Shown: positions 48,307-61,023, counted from the stretch's first letter. The stretch: DNA of 64,000 nt from Chamaea fasciata (GCA_029207755.1 JARCOQ010000006.1:69104093-69168092); one strand, 5' to 3'. The notes: a model not told the origin generated them from the sequence alone. Made by a program: numbers and translations.

Positions 48307-48449
48307 CAGCAATGTGAGAGACGGGGATGCTGATGTTATCAGAGTCCTGTTTAATTAAACACGGTGACCTGGAGCATGCTGGCTTCCTGAACCAGGTCTG
48401 CTGCCTTGTCTGTGCAGGGGCAGGGCTCTGGCACCAGCTTCAGCAGGAT
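48307..48449 (-). pseudogene. URB1: URB1 pseudogene exon, TDKAADLVQEASMLQ
   Basis: It follows tttgctgacag and reads ILLKLVPEPCPCTDKAADLV, then QEASMLQVTV and a TAA. A shifted frame resumes KQDSDNISIPVSHI before donor gtatgt. Both parts match human URB1 around residues 669-720. Confidence 0.88.
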
Positions 48450-49085
48450 CTGTCAGCAAAGGTGGAGAGGAAGGTAAGTGCACTGGCTGTCAAGCGCAGG
48501 GGAAGCATATGCTGCTAAGAAAGACCGTGTGCAAAAAGGTGTTGGAAGATGGGCAGGTTTTAGAAGGACAACTTCCATATCACTTCTGCAGCCTTCTGTC
48601 TACGGTTCCTTCTCTGCATGGGAGTGGAAAAAAGAAAGGTCCACTGCAATTTGGCATCCAGATTGCTACCACAGACTGAGTCCCTGGGGAGACCGCACTG
48701 GAAATGAAGCACTGGGCATTCAACATCCTGAAGAGTAACAGCAAGTGTCAGCTTTCCTTGTAAAAGACCACAATTCACTGAGGTCTGATAATTTTGGCAC
48801 CTAAAGAGGAGATAAAAGGTACCACACATACGGCTCTCTACACTTATACCAACAATGCTGTAATAAGAACTGATCCTTTTGGATTGCATTTTCCTGCAAA
48901 TAATTTTCCTGTCCTCCCATTTGAGACAAGAATGATGCCACCTCTGTATAAAGAACCCCAAACAATGCTTTTCTGAGAATCCATTCACTGGTCTTTGACA
49001 GGTTTCTCAACAACAGAACAAGATCTCTAGTTCCCACCAACATTATTCTTTGCATTGTTCATCCAGCTAATTTGAACACTGTTAC

Positions 49086-49203
49086 CCTTTCCAAAAACTG
49101 AATCACTGCTTCCTTCTGGTCTTCTTTTGCATTATCCAAATGTTCCAGCCAAACTGAAAGTTCCCTTCCATGTGTACTCAAACACGCCACTGTCACGTAA
49201 AAC
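49086..49203 (-). pseudogene. URB1: URB1 pseudogene exon, VLRDSGVFEYTWK
   Basis: Acceptor cctggacag, donor gtaaca. It reads VLRDSGVFEYTWK. One extra G (a run of three where two are expected) shifts the frame before WLEHLDNAKEDQKEAVIQF. It is 118 nt where 117 would be in frame. Confidence 0.88.
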
Positions 49204-49732
49204 CTGTCCAGGAAACAAAGGGGGAGGTGTGTAAATAAACCTCAAAACACCTCAAATACAAAACTCCAAGAGATGCAGATCTTTTTGTACAGTAACTTCA
49301 TGATCCCTTCTTTTGGGAAAGGAAAGAGGAAGCGCAGGTCGATGAAAAGAAGTACCTGCCACTCTCCTCACCCCCTCAACTCAAGAGGCCTTTTCTTTCC
49401 ACTCACTAGTGGGACTTGTCAACTGCATAGTGGACAATAAAAACCTTACCTCTATAATTTCTGGAAAGCAGGTTATACTGCTTTCAGAGGGTTGTACATC
49501 TTCATGTCATCACAGGCAGAAAAAAAGTGCGCCTTACAAATAGCCTGTAGGACAGTTTAGAAAACTACTGATCTAACAAAGAAAATCATCGCTAAATTAA
49601 ACCTGAATCCGGTGTCGACCACACAATCATGCAGTAAAGGTATCTGCTGCTTCAAGAACAAATTTTACCATCCTGGCATTTCAGACCTGTGGGATATAGT
49701 GAATATCCCGATATTTCAATTCAAATACGTAC

Positions 49733-49852
49733 CCTGAAGATTAATTGTTTGCTGGAAGTTTTCAGATGAGAGTGGGTACTTGTAACAAACATTTTCATCA
49801 GTAAATAGAAGACTGATTTTTCACCAGATAGCTTCTCTGTTTCAGAGATGTC
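49733..49852 (-). pseudogene. URB1: URB1 pseudogene exon, VFYLLMKMFVTS (intact)
   Basis: A 120-nt exon between tcttgtag and gtacgt, fully open: GEKSVFYLLMKMFVTSTHSH, then LKTSSKQLIFR. It matches human residues of about 590-630. Confidence 0.9.
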
Positions 49853-50672
49853 CTACAAGAAAAATGTATTAGAATTCCTCTGCTACAGCAACACTGTATA
49901 GGACTATGTTGCACTGACAATGATACGCAAGGTAAGCGTGTTACTTTATAGACCTGCCCAAAAGTCCCAAGGCCAGAAACCAGTGGGATCATTTACACTA
50001 CTTTGCAGTCAATGAGCCAGCATCGTTGCATTCATTTGCAAAATGTTTGCCCGAAAAGCGGAAGAAGACCGTAGTAACAGAAACCCCCAACTATTGAAAG
50101 GGCCCGAGACAAAGCAACTTCCCTCATCAATCATATTTCATTCCCTAATCATTCCATGTCTATCCCTGCTACCTCCTCAAAGCCAGGTCCACTCTTTTCT
50201 CCTGACATGACAAGCCAAGTCTTGACAGAGTTCTTATTTGACAAGCCTGCAGTAAAATAGAGTTGGGGCCCTGATGGCTTCCACCAATTATGGAGAGCAT
50301 TAAAAAATGTTGGAATCCTCCTTGGGAAGGGGTGGGACGGCTCCCATCAGTAGCTCATTTCCCTGGTCTGCAGCTCAGGCTTTCCAGACAAGTGGAATCC
50401 AGCACACTCTTTCTTGTGAGGGAACATCTCCAGAGACACAAAGAGCTACAGCAACATCCTCCTCCGTTCATCAGGGAGGCAAAAAATGTTTTCCCTGTAA
50501 AAAACCTTCCAGCTCAGAAGGGAGTTTTCACTACTGCTAAGACTGTAATTCCTGCTGCTTTACAAAAGGGTCACCCCTAAAATGTCTGGACTAATTTAAA
50601 ACAAGGCGATGCCAGAGGAAAACATTTGAGGACAACAGAGCAAGCAAACATAACTTTGCACCAGCCTCTTAC

Positions 50673-50785
50673 CTGTACTCTGAACCAGGCAAACTTGTTG
50701 GCAGGAAGTTCCAAAGCCACTTTCAGGATCTGGTGCTGCAGAAGAGGAGGGACCTCCTCCCGCAGGCCCTTTCCAGTGACGATAC
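50673..50785 (-). pseudogene. URB1: URB1 pseudogene exon, GLREEVPPLLQH (intact)
   Basis: A 113-nt exon between cacctcag and gtaaga reading GKGLREEVPPLLQHQILKVA, then LELPANKFAWFRVQ. It is almost identical to human URB1 and open. Confidence 0.92.
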
Positions 50786-51586
50786 CTGAGGTGCGAACGC
50801 AAGAAACAAACTTCACTTCGGTCCATCTGCCTGAGACTTCAGAACATTCCTGTTTTAGGGTTTAGAACACAACTGTGAGACAAGCTGGCAATTCACAGAT
50901 CTTCATGTCATGGGATCCCCAGACACACTGCAGCGAAGGCTGGCCAACCCAAGGCGGGAATCCAGCCCTCAGAGGGAGATTTCATCACCTAACCCCAGCA
51001 CAAAGCACTGGTCGTGCATGGAAATATAAAATCTCTTCTATCAGTCTCAGCAACCTTGAAAAGCTGTGACCTACAGGCAGGACAAAGGACAAACTGGAGA
51101 GCAAAATACAGAATTTAACTCAACAAATGCTTATACCACGACAATACTTGCTCCAGACAATGGAACTTCACACTCATGTCTCTCCCTGCATCCCTGCTAT
51201 CACCAGCTCATGAATAACCTCACTTATTCTTGTGACAGGTCAGGGAGCTCTCGCAGTGCAATCAGAACCTGAGCTGCCCCCATATGACCTGACATCAGCA
51301 GCACAAAGCACTGGTGTCTGAGCCTCTCGGAGCCTGGGTAGGATCTTTGTGGCCCTCATCAGAGAAACAACAACACATTTTAAAAAGTCACCACCCAGGC
51401 AATCCAACAGTAAGACCAAACAACAAAAACTTAATAAATAATAAAAACAGAACAGAGAAACTAAAATGGGCTACTTTTAGAAAACAGTTCCTTTATCTCC
51501 ACAGAAAAGCAAACCTTCCCTTCTGCTGTGGACTTTGTAAACAGCCAGAGAAAACACTGGAGGAAATACAAACCCCCATCACATAC

Positions 51587-51701
51587 CTTTTAGCAGCTTG
51601 CTAAAATCAAAGTTGCTTTGTGCTACCAAGTGGGGCACAACCTTCTGATAAAGACATGACCTGAAGCAGTGCAGCTTTCAGAAGCAGCATCTCAGCATCA
51701 T
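51587..51701 (-). pseudogene. URB1: URB1 pseudogene exon with DDAEMLLLK, right copy
   Basis: Identical to the exon at 428-314, including the two-base loss that separates DDAEMLLLKAALLQV from CLYQKVVPHLVAQ. It joins the following exon (50785) in phase: LLK then Gly. Confidence 0.9.
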
Positions 51702-52807
51702 CTGAACCTAAACAAAATATTTCCATAATTGGCTTCTCCTTCCTTCACAGCAAGAGTGGAGTGTCGCACCTCCATTACCCAGCACAAGCATTAGCAACTT
51801 TATTTCCAGCACGCTTGCCTAGGAAATGACCTGCCGTCTTCCCAACAGGAATGAGAAAAACACCCACAGAATCCCCAGTTTCCTTCCCCACACCTTCCTG
51901 TATGAATACTTTCAAAACTAAATCCACTTATTCGGTGCTTAGATCGAGAGCTGCCGTTTCTAATTTGACTCACAAGTGCTCACACATATAAAGCACAACC
52001 TGAGCATCTGAATACTCCCTGTAAGAACCCCACCAGTCCCACTGCTGTTCAGTGCAGGGCTGAACAACAGGAAAAAGCGAAGGAAAGGATATGGTCGTGC
52101 TGCCGATTTCTGGGCGCGCTACTTTTAGCTAATGTCAGGTAGGTTTGGCTGGGGAAGTGCACGAGACAGTACACTACAGTTTGTGGCAAATTTATTATTT
52201 CACTTAAAAATTTCTCTCTTTCCCTTTCCCCTTTCAAAATAAGACTTGTGAGCGTAAGCTTTTGGCAAGAGGCAGACAACAAATACCTGTCTGAGAGAAA
52301 CAGCAGTAGCACTTAATGCAACTGTTCACTTCCTAGGAAAAGCCATCTCAGGTTTCAGTTGTAACAGGAGGAGGCATAAAAGCTACTTGTTATCCAGCCA
52401 TTAATGAAAGCAAGCAAAGCACATGAACCAAAACAATCAACACCTAACTCTTCCCTGTTAACTTCATCTCCCTCAGGGAGCTAGAAAGAACTGGATGAAA
52501 GCCACAAATAAACTTTGTTTGCCTGAGTCTCAGCTCCCATTAGAAAGGAATTCTCTAGAGGCCACTATGCAAATAAAGCTGTTAAAGGTGAACTGGGAGT
52601 AAGTGACAGCATGATGACCACAGAATGCTGAGGAACTACAGCTGCAGTCCTACAGAACCTAGCTGCCCCACTGGTTTCCAAGCCTTGGACTGTCAGTGCT
52701 GACATTTTGCTGCCCCATTAGTGCTCTCTACCTGGTTTGCATTTTAATTAGGTCATGTAAATGACCGTGCCTTAGAAAACAAAAACCCAAATGCAATTAT
52801 GAAGTAC

Positions 52808-52904
52808 CTTTTAATTCCAGCACCTGTGCCAAGACTGCATTGCCACCAGCAATGAGAAAGGAGAGAGCAAACTGAATACAGGCCATGCGGGCATCTGTTC
52901 TCCC
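52808..52904 (-). pseudogene. URB1: URB1 pseudogene exon 5, right copy
   Basis: Same as 1631-1535: ACIQFALSFLIAGGNAV. It is open in itself but out of frame with this copy's exon 4. Confidence 0.88.
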
Positions 52905-53393
52905 CTGGAAACATAAAAATGTAAATATAAAATTAAAAAAAAAGCTGTCAGCACACAGGCGGTACCCAACTGCAGAATCAATACTGCAACTGCTGATTAC
53001 CTGTACCAGCGCCACAAATGGGTAAATGAAACAACTTCTGTAAACATGCTGCATGCAGCCACAGACCCACATTTACATGCAATACATCCACAGTGTATTC
53101 AGCTAAAACGCTTCTGGCATGAAGCAGATCACTTTTACCTAAAAAGGAAAATGTGCTAGTTCACGTGCTCTTCAATTCCAGAGATATGAGACCAGGCCAC
53201 AGATCTAAAGAAAAAGGAAACATGAACAGCAGTTTCATGCCAAACCCTGCGTCACTGAACCTCCTCACTTGTGCCCTGCTTGGTCAGGTCACAAAAATGC
53301 CCATTAAAAGGGGCAAGTATAAAACTACCAACTCAGGCACAGTGGAAGCAGCGACACCCTGACCTGTAACAGCACCACAGGATATGAACAACG

Positions 53394-53688
53394 GATCACA
53401 GAATGGTTCGAGTTGGAAAGGATCCTAAGGATCACCTCATTCACCTCCTGCCATGGGCAGAGATGGCTTCCACTAACCCAGGGTGCTCCAAGCCCTGTCC
53501 AACCTGACCTTGGACACTTCCAGGGACAGGGCAGTGACAGCTTCTCTGGGCAACCTGTGCTGGACAGCGTCTCACCACCCTCATGGCCAAGAATCTCCCC
53601 CCAATATCCTATGTAAATACACCCTCTTTTAAAAAAAACCTCATCCCTCATCCTATCACTACACTCCTTGACAGAGTCCCCCCATGGT
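53394..53688 (-). mobile_element. CR1 LINE 3' fragment, right copy
   Basis: Duplicate of the CR1 fragment at 2121-2415, with one visible base difference (ctaaccc for ctatccc). Confidence 0.9.
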
Positions 53689-54832
53689 TTACAATTTTTT
53701 ATAAACCTGCTGTGCAAAATAATCTGCATGTAAAGATGATTCTGTGTATGCAAAAGATAAGGCAGCAGGGACTCATGAAAAGGCTGAAAGAAGAAATATA
53801 GAAACAAACAAAATTTTGCTGGAAGCTTTGGGCCTGGTATTTTTGTGTTAAAAACTCACCTCTGATAACCAGCTGTGACACAATTTCATGGAAAGCTGTA
53901 CAAGAGTAAGACCTTTTGGATGCTTGTTTCCTTGTACCTTACTGGAGCACTTGAGCAGCTTGTGGTCAAAAGACTACACCCAAGCACTCAAAATTAAGGG
54001 TGGAGGTACTCCTGCAGACAACTCCTGCAGTGAGGTCAAAACTCGAGGAATCTGACAGTTCCAGAACTATAAAAGGTGGTTCCAGGGAAAAAGGGATGTT
54101 TGGTTTTTTGCCTTCCATTTGACTGCTTAATAAAGAAAACGTCTGAATTTTCACCTCACATGGCACAAACCTAACACAAACTTACACATTCACTCTGCAA
54201 GTAATCTTTAAAATCTAGAAACAATATGTCAACATTGCAAACAATACTGGATTAATTTTATACTTGCATTTGGAATGACACTTAGATATTCTTGTTCTGG
54301 TTTGTGTCAATCCTGACTATTTTTAGCAAACAGGGAGGAAACAAGAGATAGTTTCTTCAGGAAAAAGAGGAGTGACTTCTTCCCCTCACTCACATATTCC
54401 TCTTAAGGATTTCCAGTTAGAGATAATTTGGATTATTCTGTTTATGCTTTCAAACACAATTACCCTGTATTAGTACTGAGCAATATCCCCTCTCCAACTT
54501 CCATTTATTTCAGTGGGACCAAACCACAAAATGACTGACTAGTTTCCAGGAGTGTACTATCGCTTTCACTCTGTTTTAGACACCAGAAGGACAGTTCACA
54601 GAAACTGTACATTTATGTTTCTCCACAGCTCGTTGGCAACACGTAAGGCATTTTCATGTGTCCAGTTAGGCACAGTCAAGGACTTCAGCCTGACACAGGA
54701 CAGGAAGGGAGAGTTAAGCTCTTGCAGATGAAAATACAACAAACATTGGCAACAGTTTGTTCCCAACAGTTAGCTAAAAATGCTGGTGGAGCCATGGCAT
54801 AGCATTTCATTGCATGCAGGACCTTAATTTAC

Positions 54833-54963
54833 CTTCTTGCATCTTCTTTCCAACAATCCAGGCAGGTATTTCATTGAAATCGAAATGACTATATAGATCC
54901 CTTGCTGAACCCGGGCCCTGAGCCACCATTGCTGACAGCAGTGTAAGGCACCCCTGGCTCATC
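54833..54963 (-). pseudogene. URB1: URB1 pseudogene exon 4, right copy (2-bp deletion)
   Basis: 131 nt instead of 133. Two bases present in the left copy (gt near 3599) are missing, so the frame changes after SHFDFN. This is the clearest coding difference between the two copies. Confidence 0.9.
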
Positions 54964-55241
54964 CTAAAAAGACAAAGCAGAGGGAAAACCTGCAGGTTAT
55001 TTCCAGGATCATGGTTATACTAATCACCAAACCAACAGATTAAAACTTCAAGAGAAAATAGAAGGGAAGTTAAATAATCAAAGCAATTATTTTAGGTAGT
55101 AATAACAGCAGCTGGGAAAGAGGGGTGAGGGAGGAAGGGAGAAGGAAATGCCTTTTCATATTCTTCCCCAAAATTAGGCCATAAGGTGAGGCTGGATGTT
55201 CCCTTTATCAAGTAGTTTAAAAGGGTGAAAGTGCCAAAACG

Positions 55242-55311
55242 AACAACTCTAAGATGACCTGTTCATGGCAGTGGGGCTGGACTACGCAAGCCTTAATTAT
55301 GATTCTATGAA
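55242..55311 (+). mobile_element. Short CR1 3' end, right copy
   Basis: Duplicate of 3971-4040, ending ttatgattctatgaa. Confidence 0.75.
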
Positions 55312-56462
55312 CTCCTAAATTCATAGAGGTCTGCCATTTATTTCAACAGGAATACATAAGAGGACAGCAGACCTCCATCATCTGAACAGCCACTACCATG
55401 AACAGATTTGTAACTTGTCCATCGTGCATCTGTCATGGACAATCTGTAAAAAGCCGTGTGGTTCAAGCAGAGATCCCATCTAGACATGCAATAAAGAAAA
55501 TCCCTCTGCACAGCAAAGAGGTTGCACAGAAAATGCAGAGCATCTCCCACCAGAAATCTGCAGCCCCCTCTGTGCAGGTTCTAGAAGGATTCCTCCAGAA
55601 CCTGCAATCTTTAAACATTTCATCAGAAGTGCACATCTTGCACAGCCTCAAAATTTGTTTCCAGTTTACACATTTGAGATTCTTTGTCAGGTTAAAAAGC
55701 CTGCTGCAATAAGATCAACTGCACAGCTCAGGAAGCACAGCTGTGCCTATGAACTAGGCAAGCAGAGAAAAGGTTTTCCAGTTCTGCTCAAAGACTGAAA
55801 GATGAGTCATTTGCCTCGGCCAAGTCAATTTCAGTCTGATTTTTTCTCTGCTTCCCTCTTCCTCCCAGGTCTGTACTGAAATGTCTCTGGCATTTGCAAC
55901 TTTTTTCCCCATCCACAGGAGCATGAGAAATTGTTTGGTCTGGACTAAATAACAACAGTTATTGAGCAACCTAAAATGACCTCAGTTTTAGGAGACTGAA
56001 AAAATTACAGAAAAAGCCAGTCTGAAAGAGAAAAATCTATTATAAACATGGCAACCTGACTCCAAAAAAAATACAGGAAAACAAAGAACTCAAGAGCAGC
56101 TCTTTTTGCTGTCACAGGAAGACTGCCCAGCCCTGTTCCACGCAGTACATTCCACCCCACAAATCAAGCAGCAATAAAGTAAGAGGACTCAAGGTACCAC
56201 CAGTGTTAGCTCTCACCAGGGCAGGCCCAACCGATGAAAACTACACCTTCAGGAAATTATCCTACAGCACTGGATTGTATGATGCATCAGAGCTTTCACT
56301 TTGCAAAGACTTCCACAGGCAATTATTTTATGACAAGTGGAAAAGGATTATTAAATAAAGGTGGATTATTAGCAATAACTCAAGATGAATTTTGAAACGT
56401 CCCGTACAGTCCCTCCAGATCAACTGACAGAGATTCTCCAGCAGAGCACCAAGAAGACTTAC

Positions 56463-56607
56463 TTGTGATTTTCAGAATACAAAGCAGCATAGACCAGTCT
56501 CATATAGGAATGAATCAACTTTCTGACGATGTTCATTCCCACAAATGTGAGCGGTCGCTGGCTGTCCTCAGTAAAATGGCTTCTAGGGCTTGAAAGACTA
56601 ACAGCAT
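56463..56607 (-). pseudogene. URB1: URB1 pseudogene exon 3, right copy
   Basis: Same sequence and same frameshift as the exon at 5336-5192, so the lesion predates the 51-kb duplication. Confidence 0.85.
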
Positions 56608-57550
56608 CTGCCGGATAAAAAAGTATGTTAGCATCTGACAATATCAGGTAAGACTTGAAATTATTAGCTGAGCAAATAGTAATAACCACCATCGATAAAG
56701 GGTAACCCCACCCCAAGAGGAAAGCTTCCACACACGAAAGTGACATTAACTTTTAGATTCTCTCCCAAATTAACGCTTCCTCTCGGAAAAGATCACTTTG
56801 GAGAGCATGTAGTTTCAAGGAATCATTGCTTTAAGAGACGGCTGCTCCTAAGTGGACGACGAAAAACAAAATGTCCCCGAGAAAAACACTGGGGCTGTTC
56901 CGGTCTTGCAATTATTTCCCTGCAGAGGAATCCAGAAACCACACAGCACTGGGCTGCGCCCATTACAAACACCAGCCCCTGTGAGCAATGGGATATTGAG
57001 GGAAGGCTGTCACTGAACACGACACAGATAAAAATGATACTGGAAGACAAAGAATAGCAGGCGATGGTTAAAAAGCCACACAATACAGTACTATGTTGTA
57101 AGCAGTCAGCAATGCTGCACCAGCATTCAGAGTGAAAAATTATTGAACTCTTTGTTCATTCGTCATATTCTGATGAGGATAAATTGTGTCCAGCTAAAAT
57201 AAGAAAAATGAGGTCAACTTTACCAGCAGCTTCCTAGAAATACTGATATATCAGGGAGATACCTAAGAACATTTACTTTCACCAGACTATTGTTTTGCTT
57301 ACTTAACTGCTTTTATTGATCCCCTTATTTCCTAAAAGATCTTTTGATAACATTTAAAGAACCTTAACAGCTTGATTTGGACGGGACGATTGGCTGTGTG
57401 TGTCATTAAATCCAGGAACATCTATGAACTGAAAAGAGCATCTCCCACTCGGTAGGTGCTTCTGCCACTGCTACTTCCAGAAAAAAAAGAAAAAAACCAA
57501 ACCAAAGCCATAATCAATTATCAGAGTTATCTACACCACAAAGCATTTAT

Positions 57551-57746
57551 TCACAGAACCACAGAGTATCTTGAGCTGGACCCACAAGGATCATCCAGTC
57601 CAACTCCTGGTCCTGCACAGCCACCCCAACAGTCCCACGCCTGACAGCGCTGCCCAAACCTTCCTGGAGCTCTGGCAGCCTTGGCCACTGTGACCATTTT
57701 CTGGCAACCTTTTGTCGCTTCTTCTCCAGGGTGGGATTGTTGGGAC
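57551..57746 (-). mobile_element. CR1 LINE 3' fragment, right copy
   Basis: Duplicate of 6280-6475, ending near URB1 exon 2. Confidence 0.88.
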
Positions 57747-57790
57747 TGCAGCCGCCAGTCCCTGAATTACAAGCCCCCTGTCCAACTTAC

Positions 57791-57930
57791 TTCACTTTCA
57801 GGCTTCCTTTCTCCATCGAGAAGCTTGAATATCTCAGCACACTCCATGGAAATTTTCACGTATCCCTCCACGACATCGTACACTTGGGCCGATGGCAGCG
57901 TCCTGGCGACGGACACGAACGTCTCCAGCC
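57791..57930 (-). pseudogene. URB1: URB1 pseudogene exon 2, right copy
   Basis: Identical to 6659-6520: VYDVVEGYVKIS block, open, gtaagt donor. Confidence 0.9.
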
Positions 57931-58082
57931 CTGCAAAGGCGCAGCGTCAACCCGGGGCACCGGCGCCCCGTGCAGGGCCCGCTCCGGCCCGGCCGCGACC
58001 CTGAGGGGCCGAGCGGTGCCATGTGCGCCAGCCCCGCCAGCAGCAGCACCGGTGCCACCCACCCCCTGCGACGTGCCCCGGG

Positions 58083-60888
58083 ACAGCCGCCTCCGCCCGG
58101 GACGGCGCGGCCGCCTCCGCCCGGGACGGCGCGGCCGCCTCTGCCCAGCGCAGCCGCCTCAGCCCGGGGCGGCGCGGCGCGGCCGCCGCAGCCCGGGACG
58201 GCGCGGCGCGGCCGCCTCTGCCCGGGACGGCGCGGCGCGGCCGCCTCTGCCCGGGACGGCGCGGCGCGGCCGCCCCTGCCCAGCGCGGCCGCCTCCGCCC
58301 GGGACGGCGCGGCGCGGCGCGGCCGCCTCCGCCCGGGACGGCGCGGCGCGGCGCGGCCGCCTCCCCCTGGGACGGCGCGGCCGCCTTTATCCAGCGCAGC
58401 CGCCTCAGCCCGGGACGGCGCGGCCGCCTCAGCCCGGGACGGCGCGGCCGCCTTTGTCCAGCGCGGCCCCCTCTGCCCGGGACGGCGCGGCGCGGCCGCC
58501 TCCGCCCGGGACGGCGCGGCGCGGCGCGGCCGCCTCCGCCCGGGACGGCGCGGCGCGGCGCGGCCGCCTCCGCCCGGGACGGCGCGGCGCGGCCGCCTCC
58601 GCCCGGGACGGCGCGGCGCGGCCGCCTCCGCCCGGGACGGCGCGGCGCAGCGCGGCCGCCTCCGCCCGGGACGGCGCGGCCGCCTTTGTCCAGCGCAGCC
58701 GCCTCAGCCCGGGACGGCGCGGCCGCCTTTGTCCAGCGCGGCCCCCTCTGCCCGGGACGGCGCGGCGCGGCCGCCTCCGCCCGGGACGGCGCGGCGCGGC
58801 GCGGCCGCCTCCGCCCGGGACGGCGCGGCGCGGCGCGGCCGCCTCCGCCCGGGACGGCGCGGCGCGGCGCGGCCGCCTCCGCCCGGGACGGCGCGGCGCG
58901 GCGCGGCCGCCTCCGCCCGGGACGGCGCGGCGCGGCGCGGCCGCCTCCGCCCGGGACGGCGCGGCGCGGCGCGGCCGCCTCCCCCTGGGACGGCGCGGCC
59001 GCCTTTATCCAGCGCAGCCGCCTCAGCCCGGGACGGCGCGGCCGCCTTTGTCCAGCGCTGCCCCCTCTGCCCGGGACGGCGCGGCGCGGTCGCCTCCGCC
59101 CGGGACGGCGCGGCGCGGCGCGGCCGCCTCCGCCCGGGACGGCGCGGCGCGGCGCGGCCGCCTCCGCCCGGGACGGCGCGGCGCGGCCGCCTCTGCCCAG
59201 CGCAGCCGCCTCCGCCCGGGACGGCGCGGCGCGGCGCGGCCGCCTCCGCCCGGGACGGCGCGGCCGCCTTTGTCCAGCGCAGCCATCTCAGCCCGGGACG
59301 GCGCGGCGCGGCCGCCTCCGCCCGGGACGGCGCGGCGCGGCCGCCTCTGCCCAGCGCAGCCGCCTCCGCCCGGGACGGCGCGGCGCGGCCGCCTCCGCCC
59401 GGGACGGCGCGGCGCGGCCGCCTCCGCCCGGGACGGCGCGGCGCGGCCGCCTCCGCCCGGGACGGCGCGGCGCGGCCGCCTCTGCCCGGGACGGCGCGGC
59501 GCGGCCGCCTCTGCCCAGCGCAGCCGCCTCCGCCCGGGACGGCGCGGCCGCCTTTGTCCAGCGCAGCCGCCTCAGCCCGGGACGGCGCGGCCGCCTTTGT
59601 CCAGCGCGGCCCCCTCCGCCCGGGACGGCGCGGCGCGGCCGCCTCCGCCCGGGACGGCGCGGCGCGGCGCGGCCGCCTCCGCCCGGGACGGCGCGGCGCG
59701 GCGCGGCCGCCTCCGCCCGGGACGGCGCGGCGCGGCCGCCTCCGCCCGGGACGGCGCGGCGCGGCGCGGCGCGGCCGCCTCCGCCCGGGACGGCGCGGCC
59801 GCCTTTATCCAGCGCAGCCGCCTCAGCCCGGGACGGCGCGGCCGCCTCAGCCCGGGACGGCGCGGCCGCCTTTGTCCAGCGCTGCCCCCTCTGCCCGGGA
59901 CGGCGCGGCGCGGCCGCCTCCGCCCGGGACGGCGCGGCGCGGCGCGGCCGCCTCCGCCCGGGACGGCGCGGCGCGGCGCGGCCGCCTCCGCCCGGGACGG
60001 CGCGGCGCGGCGCGGCCGCCTCAGCCCGGGACGGCGCGGCCGCCTCTGCCCAGCGCAGCCGCCTCCGCCCGGGACGGCGCGGCGCGGCCGCCTCAGCCCG
60101 GGACGGCGCGGCGCGGCCGCCTCAGCCCGGGACGGCGCGGCGCGGCCGCCTCTGCCCGGGACGGCGCGGCGCGGCCGCCTCTGCCCGGGACGGCGCGGCG
60201 CGGCCGCCTCTGCCCAGCGCAGCCGCCTCCGCCCGGGACGGCGCGGCGCGGCGCGGCCGCCTCCGCCCGGGACGGCGCGGCCGCCTTTGTCCAGCGCAGC
60301 CGCCTCAGCCCGGGACGGCGCGGCCGCCTTTGTCCAGCGCGGCCCCCTCTGCCCGGGACGGCGCGGCGCGGCCGCCTCCGCCCGGGACGGCGCGGCGCGG
60401 CGCGGCCGCCTCCGCCCGGGACGGCGCGGCGCGGCGCGGCCGCCTCCGCCCGGGACGGCGCGGCGCGGCGCGGCCGCCTCCGCCCGGGACGGCGCGGCGC
60501 GGCGCGGCCGCCTCCGCCCGGGACGGCGCGGCGCGGCCGCCTCCGCCCGGGACGGCGCGGCGCGGCCGCCTCTGCCCAGCGCAGCCGCCGGCGCCCGGGA
60601 CGGCGCGGCGCGGCGCGGCCGCCTCCGCCCGGGACGGCGCGGCGCGGCACGGCCGCCTCCGCCCGGGACGGCGCGGCGCGGCGCGGCCGCCTCCGCCCGG
60701 GACGGCGCGGCGCGGCGCGGCCGCCTCCGCCCGGGACGGCGCGGCCGCCTCCGCCCGGGACGGCGCGGCCCCCGCAGCCCGGGACGGCGCGGCCGCCTTT
60801 GTCCAGCGCAGCCGCCTCAGCCCGGGACGGCGCGGCCGCCTCAGCCCCGGGACGGCGCGGCCGCCTTTGTCCAGCGCGGCCGCCTCAG
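58083..60888. repeat. GC-rich minisatellite in URB1 intron 1, right copy
   Basis: Same 24/29/34-bp units as the left copy, but about 2.81 kb, 154 bp shorter in net length. The order of variant units (tttgtccagcgcag, tctgcccagcgcag) differs internally between the copies, whereas both flanks are the same. Confidence 0.97.
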
Positions 60889-60921
60889 GGCGCGCCTTTC
60901 CCGCCACGCAGAGCCCCTCAC

Positions 60922-61023
60922 CTTTGGCGGCGGCCGCGGGGTTCCGCAGCAGCGCCGTGAGGCGGGCGCCATCGAACTCCTCGTCCCGCGGGCCGCAGGC
61001 GCCCCGCTCCGCTTCCCGGCCAT
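60922..61023 (-). pseudogene. URB1: URB1 pseudogene exon 1, right copy
   Basis: As in the left copy, the ATG frame (MAGKRSGAPAARG) and the URB1 frame (DEEFDGARLTALLRNP) are not the same. One base difference from the left copy replaces Asp by Asn near the donor. Confidence 0.7.

Larger units (their letters stand above)
45541..61023 (-). pseudogene. URB1: URB1 (NPA1) pseudogene, right copy, both gene ends present
   Basis: Fourteen exons of this nucleolar 60S-assembly factor lie in order on the minus strand, each with GT-AG borders. They match human residues of about 1-220, 513-843 and the last ~60. Missing are about 290 codons after exon 5 and about 1,350 between the exon at 46470-46274 and the C-terminal exon at 45752-45648, only 520 bp apart. 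Frameshifts or stops affect exons 1, 3, 4, the DDAEMLLLK exon, and those at 49203, 48449 and 47591. Human URB1 is about 2,270 residues, so this relic cannot encode it. The introns show it is a duplicated gene, not a retrocopy. Good codon-level conservation suggests fairly recent decay. Confidence 0.88.

Noticed and set aside
48560..49055. Minus-strand ORFs of 142 and 84 codons between two URB1 exons
   Set aside because: They lie in an intron, align with no part of URB1 and lack splice sites at suitable places.
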